Source of the DNA: CAZHEV01 sp964531335 [NCBI: uncultured bacterium]
GTDB lineage: Bacteria; Eisenbacteria; RBG-16-71-46; CAZHEV01
NCBI GenBank assembly: GCA_964531335.1
Contig: CAZHEV010000014.1
Location: forward strand, 25,398-89,397
Length of the DNA stretch: 64,000 nucleotides
Reading direction: 5' to 3'
The translations under genes and the position numbers were made by a program. The notes below the pieces were generated by a model that saw only the letters and a program-made list of their open reading frames with translations, was not told the origin of the DNA and did not search any database. Positions 26,311 to 36,100 of the stretch are shown one piece after another; the stretch's first letter is position 1, and the number at the start of each line of letters is the position of its first letter.

Positions 26311-28068
26311 ATGATAGAGCTAAAAGGCGTGAGCCACAAGTTCGCCGGGCCCTCCGGAGAACGTGTGGTTCTGGAAGATGTCGATCTGACGCTCGAGAGA
26401 GGCGAGTCCGTCGCCCTGATGGGGGCGAACGGCTCGGGCAAGAGCACCCTCTGCCGCTGCTTGAACGGGTTGCTCCTTCCGGCTCGGGGCACGGTCTCCG
26501 TGGATGGGCTGCCCACCGACTCCGCCGGCGCGGCCCCGGAGATAAGACGGCGGGTGGGGATGATCTTCCAGGACCCTTCCCAGCAGCTTGTAACCTGGTC
26601 GGTCGAGGAGGAGATCGCTTTCGGGCCGGCGAACCTGGGGAGAGGGCCCCGGGAGGTCGGGGCCGCGGTCGAGGCCGCACTTCGGGAATGGGCGCTGCAT
26701 GAGCTGCGGGCAAGACACCCTCAGAGCCTTTCGGGCGGGCAGATGGCGGCCCTTGCGGTTGCCTCGGTCCTCGCCATGAACCCCAGCTACCTTGTCGTGG
26801 ACGAGCCCAGCTCCATGCTCGACCGGCCGGGGCGGCTGGGGCTTCGCCGGGCTATAGATCATGTGCGCACATCCGGCGAGGTGGGCGTTCTCTGGGTCAC
26901 GCAGTTTCCCGAGGAGGCGGCGTGGTTCGACAGGCTGGTAATCATGAGCGGCGGCCGGATCGTCGCGGACGGCGATCCCGGGGAGCTGCTCGTCCGAGCC
27001 GCCCCCCTCGCCGCCTGGGGGCTGACTGTCCCGCCCGCGGCCTGTCTCTCACGAAAGCTGATGGAGCTCGGAGTGCCCGTGGGACGGACCCACGTCGGAA
27101 TGAAGGAGCTGATCGAAGATCTCGATTCCCTCGGTGTCCGGCCGCCGCGACCGGCGCACGAGGAGGATGCCGCGCGCCGGCACTCCCCACCGATTCTTTG
27201 CCTCGAGGATGTGGGTTTCAGGTACGGGGAGGACGAGGCCGGTGTGGAGGGCATCTCCTTGAGCTTGAGGCCGGGGGAGGGTATGGGCCTTGTGGGGCCG
27301 TCGGGGTCCGGCAAGAGCACGGTCGCCTTTCTGGCGTGCGGGGCTCTGGAGCCCTCGTCCGGGTCCGTTGAGCCCCCGTCTCCGGAGCGGGGATTCGGTC
27401 TTGCGTCGCAGTTTCCGGAGGAGCAGTTCTGCGTTACGACCGTCGAAGGCGAGACCGCGCTTGGGCTGCGCGGCCGGGGTTGGGGCCCAGCCAAGGCCCG
27501 GCTGCGGGCTTACGAGTGCCTGGCGGCCTTGGGGCTCGACCCGGAAGATATGGGATCCCGCTCGCCGCTCGGCTTGAGCGAAGGGGAGAAGAGAAAGGTC
27601 GCCCTGGCCTCGGCCCTCGCCGCCGAGGGCTCGGTCCTTGTGCTGGACGAGCCGACACTTGGGCTGGACGGCCCTTCGACTGAGAAGGCCCTCGAAGCCG
27701 TCATAGGCCACATCGAGAGAGGCGGCGCGGCCCTGATCGCCTCCCACAGCGGAGATTTTCTCTTCCGGACGGCCTCGAGCCTTGCGCTTTTGCGCGGAGG
27801 GCGCTACCGTGGGCCCATGAGGTGGCTCGATGTCCTGACGCGAATCGAGACGTACGAAGAGTTGCCGGAGGGCCAGCTTCCTCAGCTTGCCCGATGGAGC
27901 CGTGCCGCTCCTCCAAGGGACGATCTCAGATCGTCCGCCGCCGTGATCGAATGGTACGCGCGGCGTCTGACGGGGTCATTTGGCCCTTCTTCCGGCCCCT
28001 CCGGAGGCGGTTCGAATACGGCGCCTATCGGCCTCAGAAGCCGCTCCAACGCTGGAAAATGCGCTTGA
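26311..28068 (+). CDS. Tandem ABC ATPase, ECF/CbiO-type (EcfA1-EcfA2 fusion)
   Basis: 585 residues from ATG 26311; the frame is open upstream into larC but only this start fits the family. NBD1 (about 1-235): Walker A G-A-N-G-S-G-K-S-T, Q-loop F-Q-D-P-S-Q-Q, signature L-S-G-G-Q, Walker B V-V-D-E-P-S-S. NBD2 (about 300-520): G-P-S-G-S-G-K-S-T, S-Q-F-P-E-E-Q, L-S-E-G-E and V-L-D-E-P-T-L-G-L-D. The 'Q-(D/F)-P-x-x-Q' Q-loops are typical of energy-coupling-factor vitamin/metal importers. No EcfT or substrate subunit is adjacent, so the transporter would be assembled from other loci. Position after larBC suggests nickel, but cobalamin precursors or other vitamins are equally possible. Confidence 0.88.
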   Translation: MIELKGVSHKFAGPSGERVVLEDVDLTLERGESVALMGANGSGKSTLCRCLNGLLLPARGTVSVDGLPTDSAGAAPEIRRRVGMIFQDPSQQLVTWSVEEEIAFGPANLGRGPREVGAAVEAALREWALHELRARHPQSLSGGQMAALAVASVLAMNPSYLVVDEPSSMLDRPGRLGLRRAIDHVRTSGEVGVLWVTQFPEEAAWFDRLVIMSGGRIVADGDPGELLVRAAPLAAWGLTVPPAACLSRKLMELGVPVGRTHVGMKELIEDLDSLGVRPPRPAHEEDAARRHSPPILCLEDVGFRYGEDEAGVEGISLSLRPGEGMGLVGPSGSGKSTVAFLACGALEPSSGSVEPPSPERGFGLASQFPEEQFCVTTVEGETALGLRGRGWGPAKARLRAYECLAALGLDPEDMGSRSPLGLSEGEKRKVALASALAAEGSVLVLDEPTLGLDGPSTEKALEAVIGHIERGGAALIASHSGDFLFRTASSLALLRGGRYRGPMRWLDVLTRIETYEELPEGQLPQLARWSRAAPPRDDLRSSAAVIEWYARRLTGSFGPSSGPSGGGSNTAPIGLRSRSNAGKCA

Positions 28069-28094
28069 CAGTTCAACCCTCGCCGTGCTAGAAT
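28065..28094 (+). promoter_or_regulatory. Strong promoter of the large exported protein
   Basis: TTGACA at 28065-28070, an 18-base spacer and TAGAAT at 28089-28094. The -35 overlaps the stop codon of the ABC gene. The same boxes with the same spacing occur at 53015. Confidence 0.75.
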
Positions 28095-28430
28095 GTTAGC
28101 GGATCGGGTCGGTGTGGGCACGTACCCCGAACGAAGTGAAGCTTGTACAGGTGTCTCTTCGTCCTGGCGGTCTTCAGCCCCCACTTCAGACTTCGGATCC
28201 GCGCGACAGGTTAGCGACGTATGCCCGGAAGGAGGTGACGGGATAGGTACGAAGACCGATTAAAGCATGGAAAGGAGGGATGCCGCTAGACGAGTGCTTT
28301 TCATGTGACCAGCCCCGGACGGTCACGAGGTATATCTCAAGTAGTCCGGTTGCTTTGGAGGCGCAGTCCTCCGCGCGTCTCCGCAGTTCATGCAGCTTCA
28401 GCATTTTTGCGACGATGGAGGTAAGACAAG
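28095..28430 (+). other. Long 5' leader (about 330 bases) of unknown function
   Basis: Between the promoter and the start at 28431 there is no convincing gene. The leader is less GC-rich than the surroundings and contains purine-rich ribosome-site-like stretches (AAGGAGGTG at 28230-28238 and GGAAAGGAGG near 28269-28278). The frame starting just after the second one runs over the real start and is too close to its site, so I reject it. I recognise no riboswitch class; it may regulate or stabilise the mRNA. Confidence 0.45.
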
Positions 28431-31400
28431 ATGAAGAAATTGTTGTTTCTAATGGTTGGCCTCTGCATTATCGCCGGTCCGGTAACCGCGAAGGTCGGTC
28501 ACGAGCACCAGGTGATGATGATCGAGGACAGCCAGGGCTTGTTCGGCGACATCTCGAATAAGGGATTGTTCGGCGTCGCGCAGGCCGGGACGACGTGGAT
28601 CGGCTGGTCACCGACGGGCGCAGGGCCTTACAGCATCGGTGCTCCCGGTTACTGGGACTTCGATGATCGCGGCACGCTCCCATGCCCCGTCGATGATTTC
28701 ACCGAGACGAGCCCGGTCTACATCAAGAACGGCGCGTACGCCCAGTATTGGACGTCCGAAGACGTGTTCGCCCAGACCGGCATCTACTGGCACGCCGACG
28801 ACTTCACGAGCGTGCCCGGCGCCGGCCCCATCACGGGCACCTACTCCGCGTGGTGCGGCGTCATAACCGGCCCCGGCATACAGTGCTTCACGGACGCTCC
28901 CGGCTACGGCCACAACTGGAACCAGTGGCTGTGCAAGAGCCTGACGCTGTCCGCGGCGCCGGGCCTGAGCTACAACTACAGGAACGATACCGAGCCCGGA
29001 TTCGATTACACCTACCTGTTCATCGATTCCGAGTTCCCGGATAGCTGCGGCTGGGTCGGCGACAACGCCGACACGCTGAGGTGCTACGACGGCACTTCCA
29101 GCGGCGCCGAGGCCATCGACCTGGCGGCTTGGGCAGACGGAAGCGAGTGCGACGAGACCCCGTTCGCCGCAGACTACTCCAACGATTCGGTCAAGGTCTG
29201 CTTCATGGTCCTCAGCGACGGCGGTTGGGACGATCAGGACGGATCGTATAACACCGCCGACGGCGCGTTCGTCGTGGACGACATCGTTCTGGACGGCAAC
29301 ACCACCGACTTCGAGACAGGTACGCTCGAGGGCTGGGAGACATGCGGCGGCTGGTCGCCCGGCGACTGGGCGGCTGTAAGGGATCGCAGCGACTTCATCA
29401 ACAACGATCCCTGCGGCTTCGACAACTGCACCATGTCCGGCTGCGTGCTGGCGTTCTACAACTCGCTGATCCCGGGCCAGTACGGAAACGGCGGTCACTA
29501 CGCGGGTTCGTTCTTCAAGAGGGCCTGGTCTCCGCCCATCGACATGACCTCTTATCCTACCAGGGGTTACATGATCACGTCGGAGAGGTACGTGGACCTG
29601 CCGATCTCGAACTGGATCTTCTACAGGTACTATGCACGGTACTGGCAGGATCCGGACTGCCTGGCGGGCCAGGTTTCGCCCGCCACCAGTGACAACTACG
29701 TGTACTATGCGGACCCGCCCGCGTGCGACCAGCGCACCTGGGGCTTCAGCCAGTTCGTTCCCACCGACGCCGACAGCGTGCAGATTGCCCTGGCAGCGTG
29801 GGCCGGCTGCGAAGTCTGGGGTCAGCCTTGTACGAACGGTAACGAGTCGCCGATATTCGACGACGTCAAGCTGGGTATCTTCGACCTTACAGCGCCTCAG
29901 GCATCGCTCAGGGCCGTCGACAACTACTGCGACGCCTTCCCGTACGATGACGCGCTGGCCCCCGGCAACACGGCGTTGATAGACGCGGCTAACAACAAGA
30001 GCCAGGAGGGCTACTTCCTCCGCCTGGCCGACTCCCTGGTCATCTCGCTCACGGCGCCGAACGCGCAGGCCGAGCTGTGCTTCAGGATCGAGCCCGGCCC
30101 CGGCACCAACCTGGGCGATCCGTTCTTCGCTTCGGACTACGTCAACCCGGGCGGATGGACGGCTTGCGAGCTTTCGACGGGCGACGAGACTGAGGGCTTC
30201 TTCTGCACCCGTATGGACACGGCGCTTGCCGCCGGTGACGGCGACACGGCCAGCTCCTACGAGTTCCAGACCGTCTTCAAGGGGTATTACGCCTCCTTGA
30301 TCCACGAGGCGGATCCTCTGTACGCGGGCGAGGGCGAGGAGATCTTCCCGGACAGCCTCTTCACTCCGGGCACGAAGATCTACTACGCCATCAGGACGAA
30401 GTTCGTGGGCGACCCCAATGAGTCTTGGCTGCCGTTCGCGGCCGATCTCGGCAACGACGTCACCACGGCGTTCGAGGTTGAGGTCCTTCCCGACCTGTGC
30501 AAGGACCCTGTCGCCTGCCTGCTGTACGTCGACTACTACAACAGGGGCGCGCAGGTTCCGATCGAGGACGCCCTGACGCGCCTGGGCCGCACCTGGGATA
30601 GGTTCGACCTCAGGGCGGAGTCCAGCCACCAGGGGAACGGAATCGGCAACAGGCTGCTCGGTCCCGGCAGGTATCTGCTCGACAGAGCACCGATCGGCCC
30701 GTCGCTTGCCCACCTCGCCCAGTACGGCGTGATGATGGTCAACAGCGGCCACTTCTCAGCCGGCACGTGCTTCAGCGACGGTGGCAAGGGCACGCCGGAC
30801 GATCCGACGAACGACGTGACGTTCATGGACAACTGGATCTCCGAGGGCCCGGCCAAGGGTCTGTGGCTCAGCGGCGACGGCATTGCCAGCGACTTCGGCA
30901 CGGCGGCCGGTACTGTGAAGCCGGCGTTCCTGGCCAACGAGCTGGCGACGCAGCTTGTCGCCTCGAGCTACCGCATCTGGTCGGGTCACCCGATCGACGA
31001 GGAATGCACGGGCATCAAGCTGCGCGACGGCGAGATGAAGGTCGTCAACACCTACTCGGTGCTCGACTCCATCTGCCTGCGCGGCAGCGGCTGCCCCGAC
31101 AGGTATGACTTCGACGTGATCGAGGAAGTCGACGGCGCGACCGGCAACGAGTTCGTGTCCGCGATGTACGACCTGAGCGGCGGCTACGCCAGCGTCGACC
31201 ACATCTTCACGGCTCCGAACGCACCGTTCGACACCGTGCGGACCAAGATCGACGGCTTCAGCCTGCACGCGCTGAACGACTGTCCGGACTGCGACGGCGG
31301 TACCAGCAACACGGGTATCGCCCTGTGGGTCCGCGACGTTCTGGGTGGCAACGACGTCAACGGTTACTTCTACGACACCGCGAACCAGCTGCAGTACTGC

Positions 31401-31736
31401 CCGCCGTTTGGCCCCGAGGATCCGACGATCGGGCTGCCTCGCGGCGGCAGGACCTACAGCAACGCTCTGTTCCAGAACTATCCGAACCCGTTCCGCGGCG
31501 GCGCCGGAACCACCATCCACTACTCGGTCGCCAAGACCGGCAAGGTCGAGGTCAGGATATTCGACGTTGCTGGTCGTTTGGTGAACACGATCGTGGACCA
31601 GGCGGACCTCGGCGACAACTTCGTCGTCTGGGACGGCAAGGGTAAGAGCGGTCGTAGCGTGCCGAGCGGCGTCTACTTCTACCAGATCAACACCGGCGAG
31701 TTCAAGGCTCACAAGAAGATGCTTCTCGTGAACTAG
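28431..31736 (+). CDS. Large exported surface protein with FlgD-like C-terminal sorting domain
   Basis: 1101 residues. The signal peptide (M-K-K-L-L-F-L-M-V-G-L ... V-T-A-K) is followed by a long Cys-, Asp- and Gly-rich, beta-type region without a family I recognise. It contains repeated 'G-W-E-T-C-G-G-W'-like and 'D-F-E-T-G-T-L-E-G-W' segments reminiscent of carbohydrate-binding or MAM-like jelly rolls. The final ~85 residues start N-Y-P-N-P-F and continue through V-R-I-F-D-V-A-G-R-L-V to S-G-V-Y-F-Y-Q, the FlgD Ig-like/type IX sorting pattern. It is probably secreted and attached to the cell surface. A near-consensus promoter, AGGTAAG-type ribosome site and strong terminator suggest high expression. 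Confidence 0.85.
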   Translation: MKKLLFLMVGLCIIAGPVTAKVGHEHQVMMIEDSQGLFGDISNKGLFGVAQAGTTWIGWSPTGAGPYSIGAPGYWDFDDRGTLPCPVDDFTETSPVYIKNGAYAQYWTSEDVFAQTGIYWHADDFTSVPGAGPITGTYSAWCGVITGPGIQCFTDAPGYGHNWNQWLCKSLTLSAAPGLSYNYRNDTEPGFDYTYLFIDSEFPDSCGWVGDNADTLRCYDGTSSGAEAIDLAAWADGSECDETPFAADYSNDSVKVCFMVLSDGGWDDQDGSYNTADGAFVVDDIVLDGNTTDFETGTLEGWETCGGWSPGDWAAVRDRSDFINNDPCGFDNCTMSGCVLAFYNSLIPGQYGNGGHYAGSFFKRAWSPPIDMTSYPTRGYMITSERYVDLPISNWIFYRYYARYWQDPDCLAGQVSPATSDNYVYYADPPACDQRTWGFSQFVPTDADSVQIALAAWAGCEVWGQPCTNGNESPIFDDVKLGIFDLTAPQASLRAVDNYCDAFPYDDALAPGNTALIDAANNKSQEGYFLRLADSLVISLTAPNAQAELCFRIEPGPGTNLGDPFFASDYVNPGGWTACELSTGDETEGFFCTRMDTALAAGDGDTASSYEFQTVFKGYYASLIHEADPLYAGEGEEIFPDSLFTPGTKIYYAIRTKFVGDPNESWLPFAADLGNDVTTAFEVEVLPDLCKDPVACLLYVDYYNRGAQVPIEDALTRLGRTWDRFDLRAESSHQGNGIGNRLLGPGRYLLDRAPIGPSLAHLAQYGVMMVNSGHFSAGTCFSDGGKGTPDDPTNDVTFMDNWISEGPAKGLWLSGDGIASDFGTAAGTVKPAFLANELATQLVASSYRIWSGHPIDEECTGIKLRDGEMKVVNTYSVLDSICLRGSGCPDRYDFDVIEEVDGATGNEFVSAMYDLSGGYASVDHIFTAPNAPFDTVRTKIDGFSLHALNDCPDCDGGTSNTGIALWVRDVLGGNDVNGYFYDTANQLQYCPPFGPEDPTIGLPRGGRTYSNALFQNYPNPFRGGAGTTIHYSVAKTGKVEVRIFDVAGRLVNTIVDQADLGDNFVVWDGKGKSGRSVPSGVYFYQINTGEFKAHKKMLLVN

Positions 31737-31779
31737 GACAGCCTGCTTGATCCGGGCGAAGTAATCGCCCAAGAGCTTG

Positions 31780-31809
31780 AGGGGTCGGAGCTTAGAAGCT
31801 CCGGCCCCT
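31780..31809 (+). terminator. Terminator of the large exported protein gene
   Basis: AGGGGTCGGAGCTT and AAGCTCCGGCCCCT form a 14-bp stem (one T-G pair). It starts 44 bases after the stop codon. Only a weak T-containing stretch (CTGCTTTCC) follows. Confidence 0.7.
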
Positions 31810-31842
31810 CTGCTTTCCGCCCCAGCCCGCCGGGGAAATGGG

Positions 31843-31872
31843 TTGACAGTCCTTCTCCGCATCTGCTAACTT
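31843..31872 (+). promoter_or_regulatory. Promoter of the lipoprotein cluster
   Basis: TTGACA at 31843-31848, an 18-base spacer and TAACTT at 31867-31872. It is followed by a 240-base leader, in which I see no gene, before the start at 32121. Confidence 0.5.
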
Positions 31873-32120
31873 GAATATGGGCGTGGCCAGCTTGCCTGCC
31901 GCGCCTCAGACCGCGCCACAATCCGCCCTGTGGCACGTCGCCGCTACGCGGGCCGGCTAAGGTGTGGCGGGCCGCGCAGGGGGCGCGACAGCTTCCAGGA
32001 GATTCTCCCGACGGAGCCAGAACGATCGAGGCTTTTCCGTAGGCCTCGCCGGCCCCCGATATTGAGGCCCATGGCGGGGGTTCGGGGACCACGGCATACT
32101 TCAGAGAGGTGCAGCGCCAT

Positions 32121-33620
32121 ATGAAGATCAGGGCACTTGTTTCCGCTTCCGGCCTTTTGCTTTTGCTGCTCGCCACGACCGGGGTCAAGGGATGCCGGGA
32201 AGAGACGGCCAGGACGTTCAACCCGAACAGGGCCCCCGACACCTATCTGACGTCCGCTCCGGTGGAGAGCACGTCCGCCAGTTACCTATATCATATGTTC
32301 TGGAACGGCACCGATCCGGACGGCGAGGTCGTCGGGTTCTACATAGCGGTGACCGACTCGAACATAGAGCCTCACCCGGACAGCCTGACCTGGACCACGC
32401 GCACCGACACCAACATCGCCTTCAAGGTCGCCGGCACGACACAGACACTGTCGCACCGCTTCTACGTGACGGCCGTGGACAACGAAGGGAGGGAGGATCC
32501 TACCCCCGCCTGGGTCTTCTTCGAGGCCTTCGACCGCTTCTTCCCCGAGCCCGTTTTCGTCGAGGCCTTCGCCACGGAGTACAGGAAGGACGGGACCGTC
32601 AATCTGTTCGCCATGTCGGACGAGAACTCCCAAGATGGGATCAGGGATACCATACCCATCGTCGATCCGCTCGGGTCCGACTCAGTGGTCGTCTACTTCC
32701 GCTGGACGGGTATCGACCGGGATAGGTTCGGCTCGGTGACGGGTTACAGGTACCGGATCTCGGGCGATCCGGGGTACACAGACGTCATGGGCGTGGACAC
32801 GATGAGCGCGAGCTACAAGAATCTGCCCAGCGGGCCCCAGGCATTTGCCGTGGCGGCCCTCGACGACGCCGGGGCCCAGACCGATCCCGACAGCGTCAGG
32901 GTGTTCGTGAGCAATTTCGACCCCACGACCCGTTTCGCCGATACGTTCATCGAGAGGAGGCCTACCGGCGAGGGCACACTTAGGATTGTGCAAGGCAGGG
33001 GCGACACCGTCGCGATAGGCTCCACGCTCGAGTTCACGGTCTTCGGTTCGGATCGGGACGGCGACGACAGCAAGATCCAGTACTCCTACAACCTCGTTTC
33101 GAGGAAGGCCTGCGGGGGGGGGAGCGTTCCGCCCTTCTCCTTCTTCGATGAACGGAATACGGGTCCGGTTTACAACTACCAGATCACTCTTTCCAAGGAC
33201 CCGACAGAGAGCGGCCGCCTCAGGGCCAGGGCACGGACCAAGGACGAGCACGACAGGATAAACGGCAACGCCGCCGAGTTCCTGTTCTACTCCAACCTTC
33301 CGCCCACCGTATCTCTCGGTGACATACATCTGAACGACGTCACCATGCTTTCGCCTTCGGTCGTCGCGCCCGGGGGCGCGATATCCGTGGTGATCGAGGG
33401 GGCCCGGGACCCCGACGCCGGCAACGGCACGGGCGAGCTGGAAGCGAAGGTGTCGTTGACCAGGGCGGGCTTCGCCGTCGCGACGGAGTGGGAGGTTCTG
33501 CCGGCGACGCTTGTGCTTTCGGGAATCGGCGGATCCGGCAGCTACACCATACAGGTGCAGATAAGAGACGAGGGTTGCCGGGTATTGACAATACGGAAGA
33601 CCATCGAGGTGATACTTTGA
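32121..33620 (+). CDS. Exported, probably lipid-anchored protein with Ig/fibronectin-like repeats
   Basis: 499 residues from ATG 32121 (AGAGAGGT 10 bases upstream; an in-frame GTG at 32109 overlaps that site). The signal peptide ends V-K-G-C, an imperfect lipobox because of the Lys. After it come beta-sandwich modules with the repeating pattern W-x-G-x-D-P-D-G-E-V and 'Y-R-I-S-G-D-P' (at about 60, 190 and 310), typical of Ig/FN3-like domains. No enzyme motif is visible. The next gene encodes a protein with the same module style, so the pair probably arose from related exported families. Confidence 0.75.
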   Translation: MKIRALVSASGLLLLLLATTGVKGCREETARTFNPNRAPDTYLTSAPVESTSASYLYHMFWNGTDPDGEVVGFYIAVTDSNIEPHPDSLTWTTRTDTNIAFKVAGTTQTLSHRFYVTAVDNEGREDPTPAWVFFEAFDRFFPEPVFVEAFATEYRKDGTVNLFAMSDENSQDGIRDTIPIVDPLGSDSVVVYFRWTGIDRDRFGSVTGYRYRISGDPGYTDVMGVDTMSASYKNLPSGPQAFAVAALDDAGAQTDPDSVRVFVSNFDPTTRFADTFIERRPTGEGTLRIVQGRGDTVAIGSTLEFTVFGSDRDGDDSKIQYSYNLVSRKACGGGSVPPFSFFDERNTGPVYNYQITLSKDPTESGRLRARARTKDEHDRINGNAAEFLFYSNLPPTVSLGDIHLNDVTMLSPSVVAPGGAISVVIEGARDPDAGNGTGELEAKVSLTRAGFAVATEWEVLPATLVLSGIGGSGSYTIQVQIRDEGCRVLTIRKTIEVIL

Positions 33621-33698
33621 TCGCGAACCCCCAGCGCGAGGCCTGTTGGCAATCTGTTTGGTGGGAGTAAGGGCCCGCCGGCATGGAGGTGTGACGAG

Positions 33699-35984
33699 AT
33701 GAGAAGACTAGCTCTGCTGGGCATGACAGCCGCCGCCGTGGGAGCGCTCTCAGTGGGCGGCCTTACCGGATGCGGCGAGGACAAAGGCTCCTTGATGCCG
33801 AACCTGCTCCCCGGCGTCGAGCTTACGGCCACGCCGCCGGCCGGCGACACCACGAGCTACGACATAGAGTTTCATTGGACCGGATGGGACGACGACGGGG
33901 AGGTGGACTACTTCGAGTACATAATCGACCCGCCGCTGGAGGTCATCCTGGATCCCACCGGTTTCGTCGACACGCTTACCTGGGAGACCACCGATGGGTA
34001 CTCCGGCAAGTTCACGTTCTTCGCTCCGGATTACGACACGACCACCATAGACGAGCCGGACAGGGACTTCAGGAACCCGCAGATCGGCCTCGGATACCAT
34101 ATTTTTGCGATAAGGGCCGTCGACGACATGGGCGCCCGGTCGGTCATCAACGACAGCTCGTGGGTCGCGTTCACGGCGGCCACACTATGTCCCAAGACCA
34201 GGATGAAGTCGCCGCCGCCGGTCGCCGCCGAGGGCAGCTACAGCGTGGGCCAGGAGGCCGGCCTCCGCGTGACTTTCCGGTGGGAGGGCTCCGACCCCGA
34301 CGGGATCCTCAGCGACAGGCCCGTATATTATATGTACAAGCTGTCGGACGTGGGGAATCCAGGAGACCTGTGGCGCGAGATAGACGACCGGGTGCTCGCG
34401 GATACCACCACGTCGTGGGTCACCCTCGATCCCGGCGTGACGCAGGTGACGCTCGAGCTGGATAACGGCCACAACTTCGGGTTCGCCGTAAGGGGGGTCG
34501 ACGAGGCCGGAGCCGTGGAGCCGCTGCTCGTGTTGAACAGGAACCTGCTGTGGCTGGTCGCGAGGGACAAGGCCTCGTTCCCGGCGCTCACCGTCTCGTC
34601 GTCGGCCTTCGGCGCGAACGAGTGGAGGGGCTGGTACATAGACATCGAGGAGTACGAGGTCCCTCTGGGGAGCATGTTCGAGTTCTCCATTTCGGCCAAC
34701 GCGGACTGGTACGGAGGCCTTATAACCGGCTACTCGTACGGCTGGAACCTAACGGACCCGAACACCACGGCCACGGACCCGTCGGGCGACGGCGCATGGA
34801 CGCCGTGGAGCACGTCGACCACGACGATACAGGCGAAATTCGACGAGGCGCAGGACCAATTCCTATATGTAAGGTGCAAGGACGACGGCAGCGGCATGAC
34901 CCTGGCCACCATCAAGTTCAACGTGGTTACTCTCGATCCGGACAAGGAGCTCGGCTATATCGACGACTGGCGCATGTACCTTCCCCAGCAGTATCCCAAG
35001 GACTTCTTCGACGATCCGAACTGGCAGTTGATGCTGCGCGGTTACGACTACGGAAGGGGCTGGGACGATCTGGTCTGGGACGAGTGGGACGCCCCGTGGG
35101 GCGAGGAGATGCCGCCGCTTCAATTCCTGTCGCAGTTCGAGACGCTGGTGTGGTCGATAAACGACAACCGGTCGCTTGGGTCGTCTCAGAAGTCGGCGTG
35201 GTACATAATGAGCCGGCTCAACACCATGAACGTGCTGGCCGTTTATCTGGGCAGCGAGGCTGCGACCGGGCAAAAGGGCAAGGTGTGGGCGTTCGGAAGG
35301 GGCATGGTGGAGAGCTCGGTGCTGCCGCACAGCGGTACGGCGTGCGAGTATCCTTTCGCGGTGAACGTGGACGCCCGGCTCGACGGCTGCGCCATACGTC
35401 CCCGTGATTTCGCCTACGACTTCCTTCACATAAGGGGGCAGTTCGACAAGAACGAAGACCAGCCCTCCGGAGCGAGAGTGGACCTGTACACGGATCCTAT
35501 CTCGGACAGGTTGGCATACGCATACCTGGACGACAATGGTCCGGCCATAGCGGATACCTCTTACCATTGGCATCCGGCGGTAGATCCCACTCCGTATCGC
35601 AACCTGCCGCAGAGGATAAACGCGGACCTCAGGAAGCCTTTCGGGCGCACGATGCTCAACTTCGAGGTGCTGGAGCACCCGAAGCCCGACGCGCCCAGCC
35701 AGGTTCTGTTCTTCGATCCCTGGTTCCAGCGCGAGACGGGCTTGGTGCCTCTGTACAAGTTCAAGGCTTTAAGATCGGCCAGCAAGGCGGACGGCCTTTA
35801 CTGCGGGTTCAGGTACATAACCAGGGGGCCGACGGATCACGGCGAGATTGTGTATTTCTTCTTCCCGATGTATCCTATGGACAACGACGATTCCCGGCAG
35901 ACTGCAAAGGCGGTCCTGACGGATATGTTCGGGCTTCCTGACCCGGACGCCGTAGGAAGCGCGGCCGGGAGCTCGCCGAGATAG
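33699..35984 (+). CDS. Lipoprotein with N-terminal Ig/FN3-like modules and unknown C-terminal domain
   Basis: 761 residues. The signal peptide ends L-T-G-C, a good lipobox. The N-terminal half repeats the W-T-G-W-D-D-D-G-E-V-D-Y-F and W-E-G-S-D-P-D-G modules seen in the preceding protein. The C-terminal half (about 420-740) reads I-D-D-W-R-M-Y-L-P-Q-Q-Y-P, W-S-I-N-D-N-R-S, then V-W-A-F-G-R-G-M and D-P-W-F-Q-R-E-T and ends with a globular part including Y-F-F-F-P-M-Y-P-M-D. This arrangement resembles proteins in which an inactive peptidase-like or ThuA-like fold follows FN3 repeats, but I cannot name it. It follows the previous gene by 78 bases. Confidence 0.78.
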   Translation: MRRLALLGMTAAAVGALSVGGLTGCGEDKGSLMPNLLPGVELTATPPAGDTTSYDIEFHWTGWDDDGEVDYFEYIIDPPLEVILDPTGFVDTLTWETTDGYSGKFTFFAPDYDTTTIDEPDRDFRNPQIGLGYHIFAIRAVDDMGARSVINDSSWVAFTAATLCPKTRMKSPPPVAAEGSYSVGQEAGLRVTFRWEGSDPDGILSDRPVYYMYKLSDVGNPGDLWREIDDRVLADTTTSWVTLDPGVTQVTLELDNGHNFGFAVRGVDEAGAVEPLLVLNRNLLWLVARDKASFPALTVSSSAFGANEWRGWYIDIEEYEVPLGSMFEFSISANADWYGGLITGYSYGWNLTDPNTTATDPSGDGAWTPWSTSTTTIQAKFDEAQDQFLYVRCKDDGSGMTLATIKFNVVTLDPDKELGYIDDWRMYLPQQYPKDFFDDPNWQLMLRGYDYGRGWDDLVWDEWDAPWGEEMPPLQFLSQFETLVWSINDNRSLGSSQKSAWYIMSRLNTMNVLAVYLGSEAATGQKGKVWAFGRGMVESSVLPHSGTACEYPFAVNVDARLDGCAIRPRDFAYDFLHIRGQFDKNEDQPSGARVDLYTDPISDRLAYAYLDDNGPAIADTSYHWHPAVDPTPYRNLPQRINADLRKPFGRTMLNFEVLEHPKPDAPSQVLFFDPWFQRETGLVPLYKFKALRSASKADGLYCGFRYITRGPTDHGEIVYFFFPMYPMDNDDSRQTAKAVLTDMFGLPDPDAVGSAAGSSPR

Positions 35985-36100
35985 AGAACGGACACATGAC
36001 GGCGGCGGGTCCGGGGCCTCTGCCCGCCGCCCGATCGGCTTGTTGCCGGTGAGATCAGAACAGTTGGGATGATGGTTGGAGAGGTCGAGGGAGTAGCTGG

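Noticed and set aside
28280-28561. Small frame in the leader of the large exported protein
   Set aside because: Its ribosome site is only one base from the ATG, it overlaps the real start in another frame, and the product has no features.
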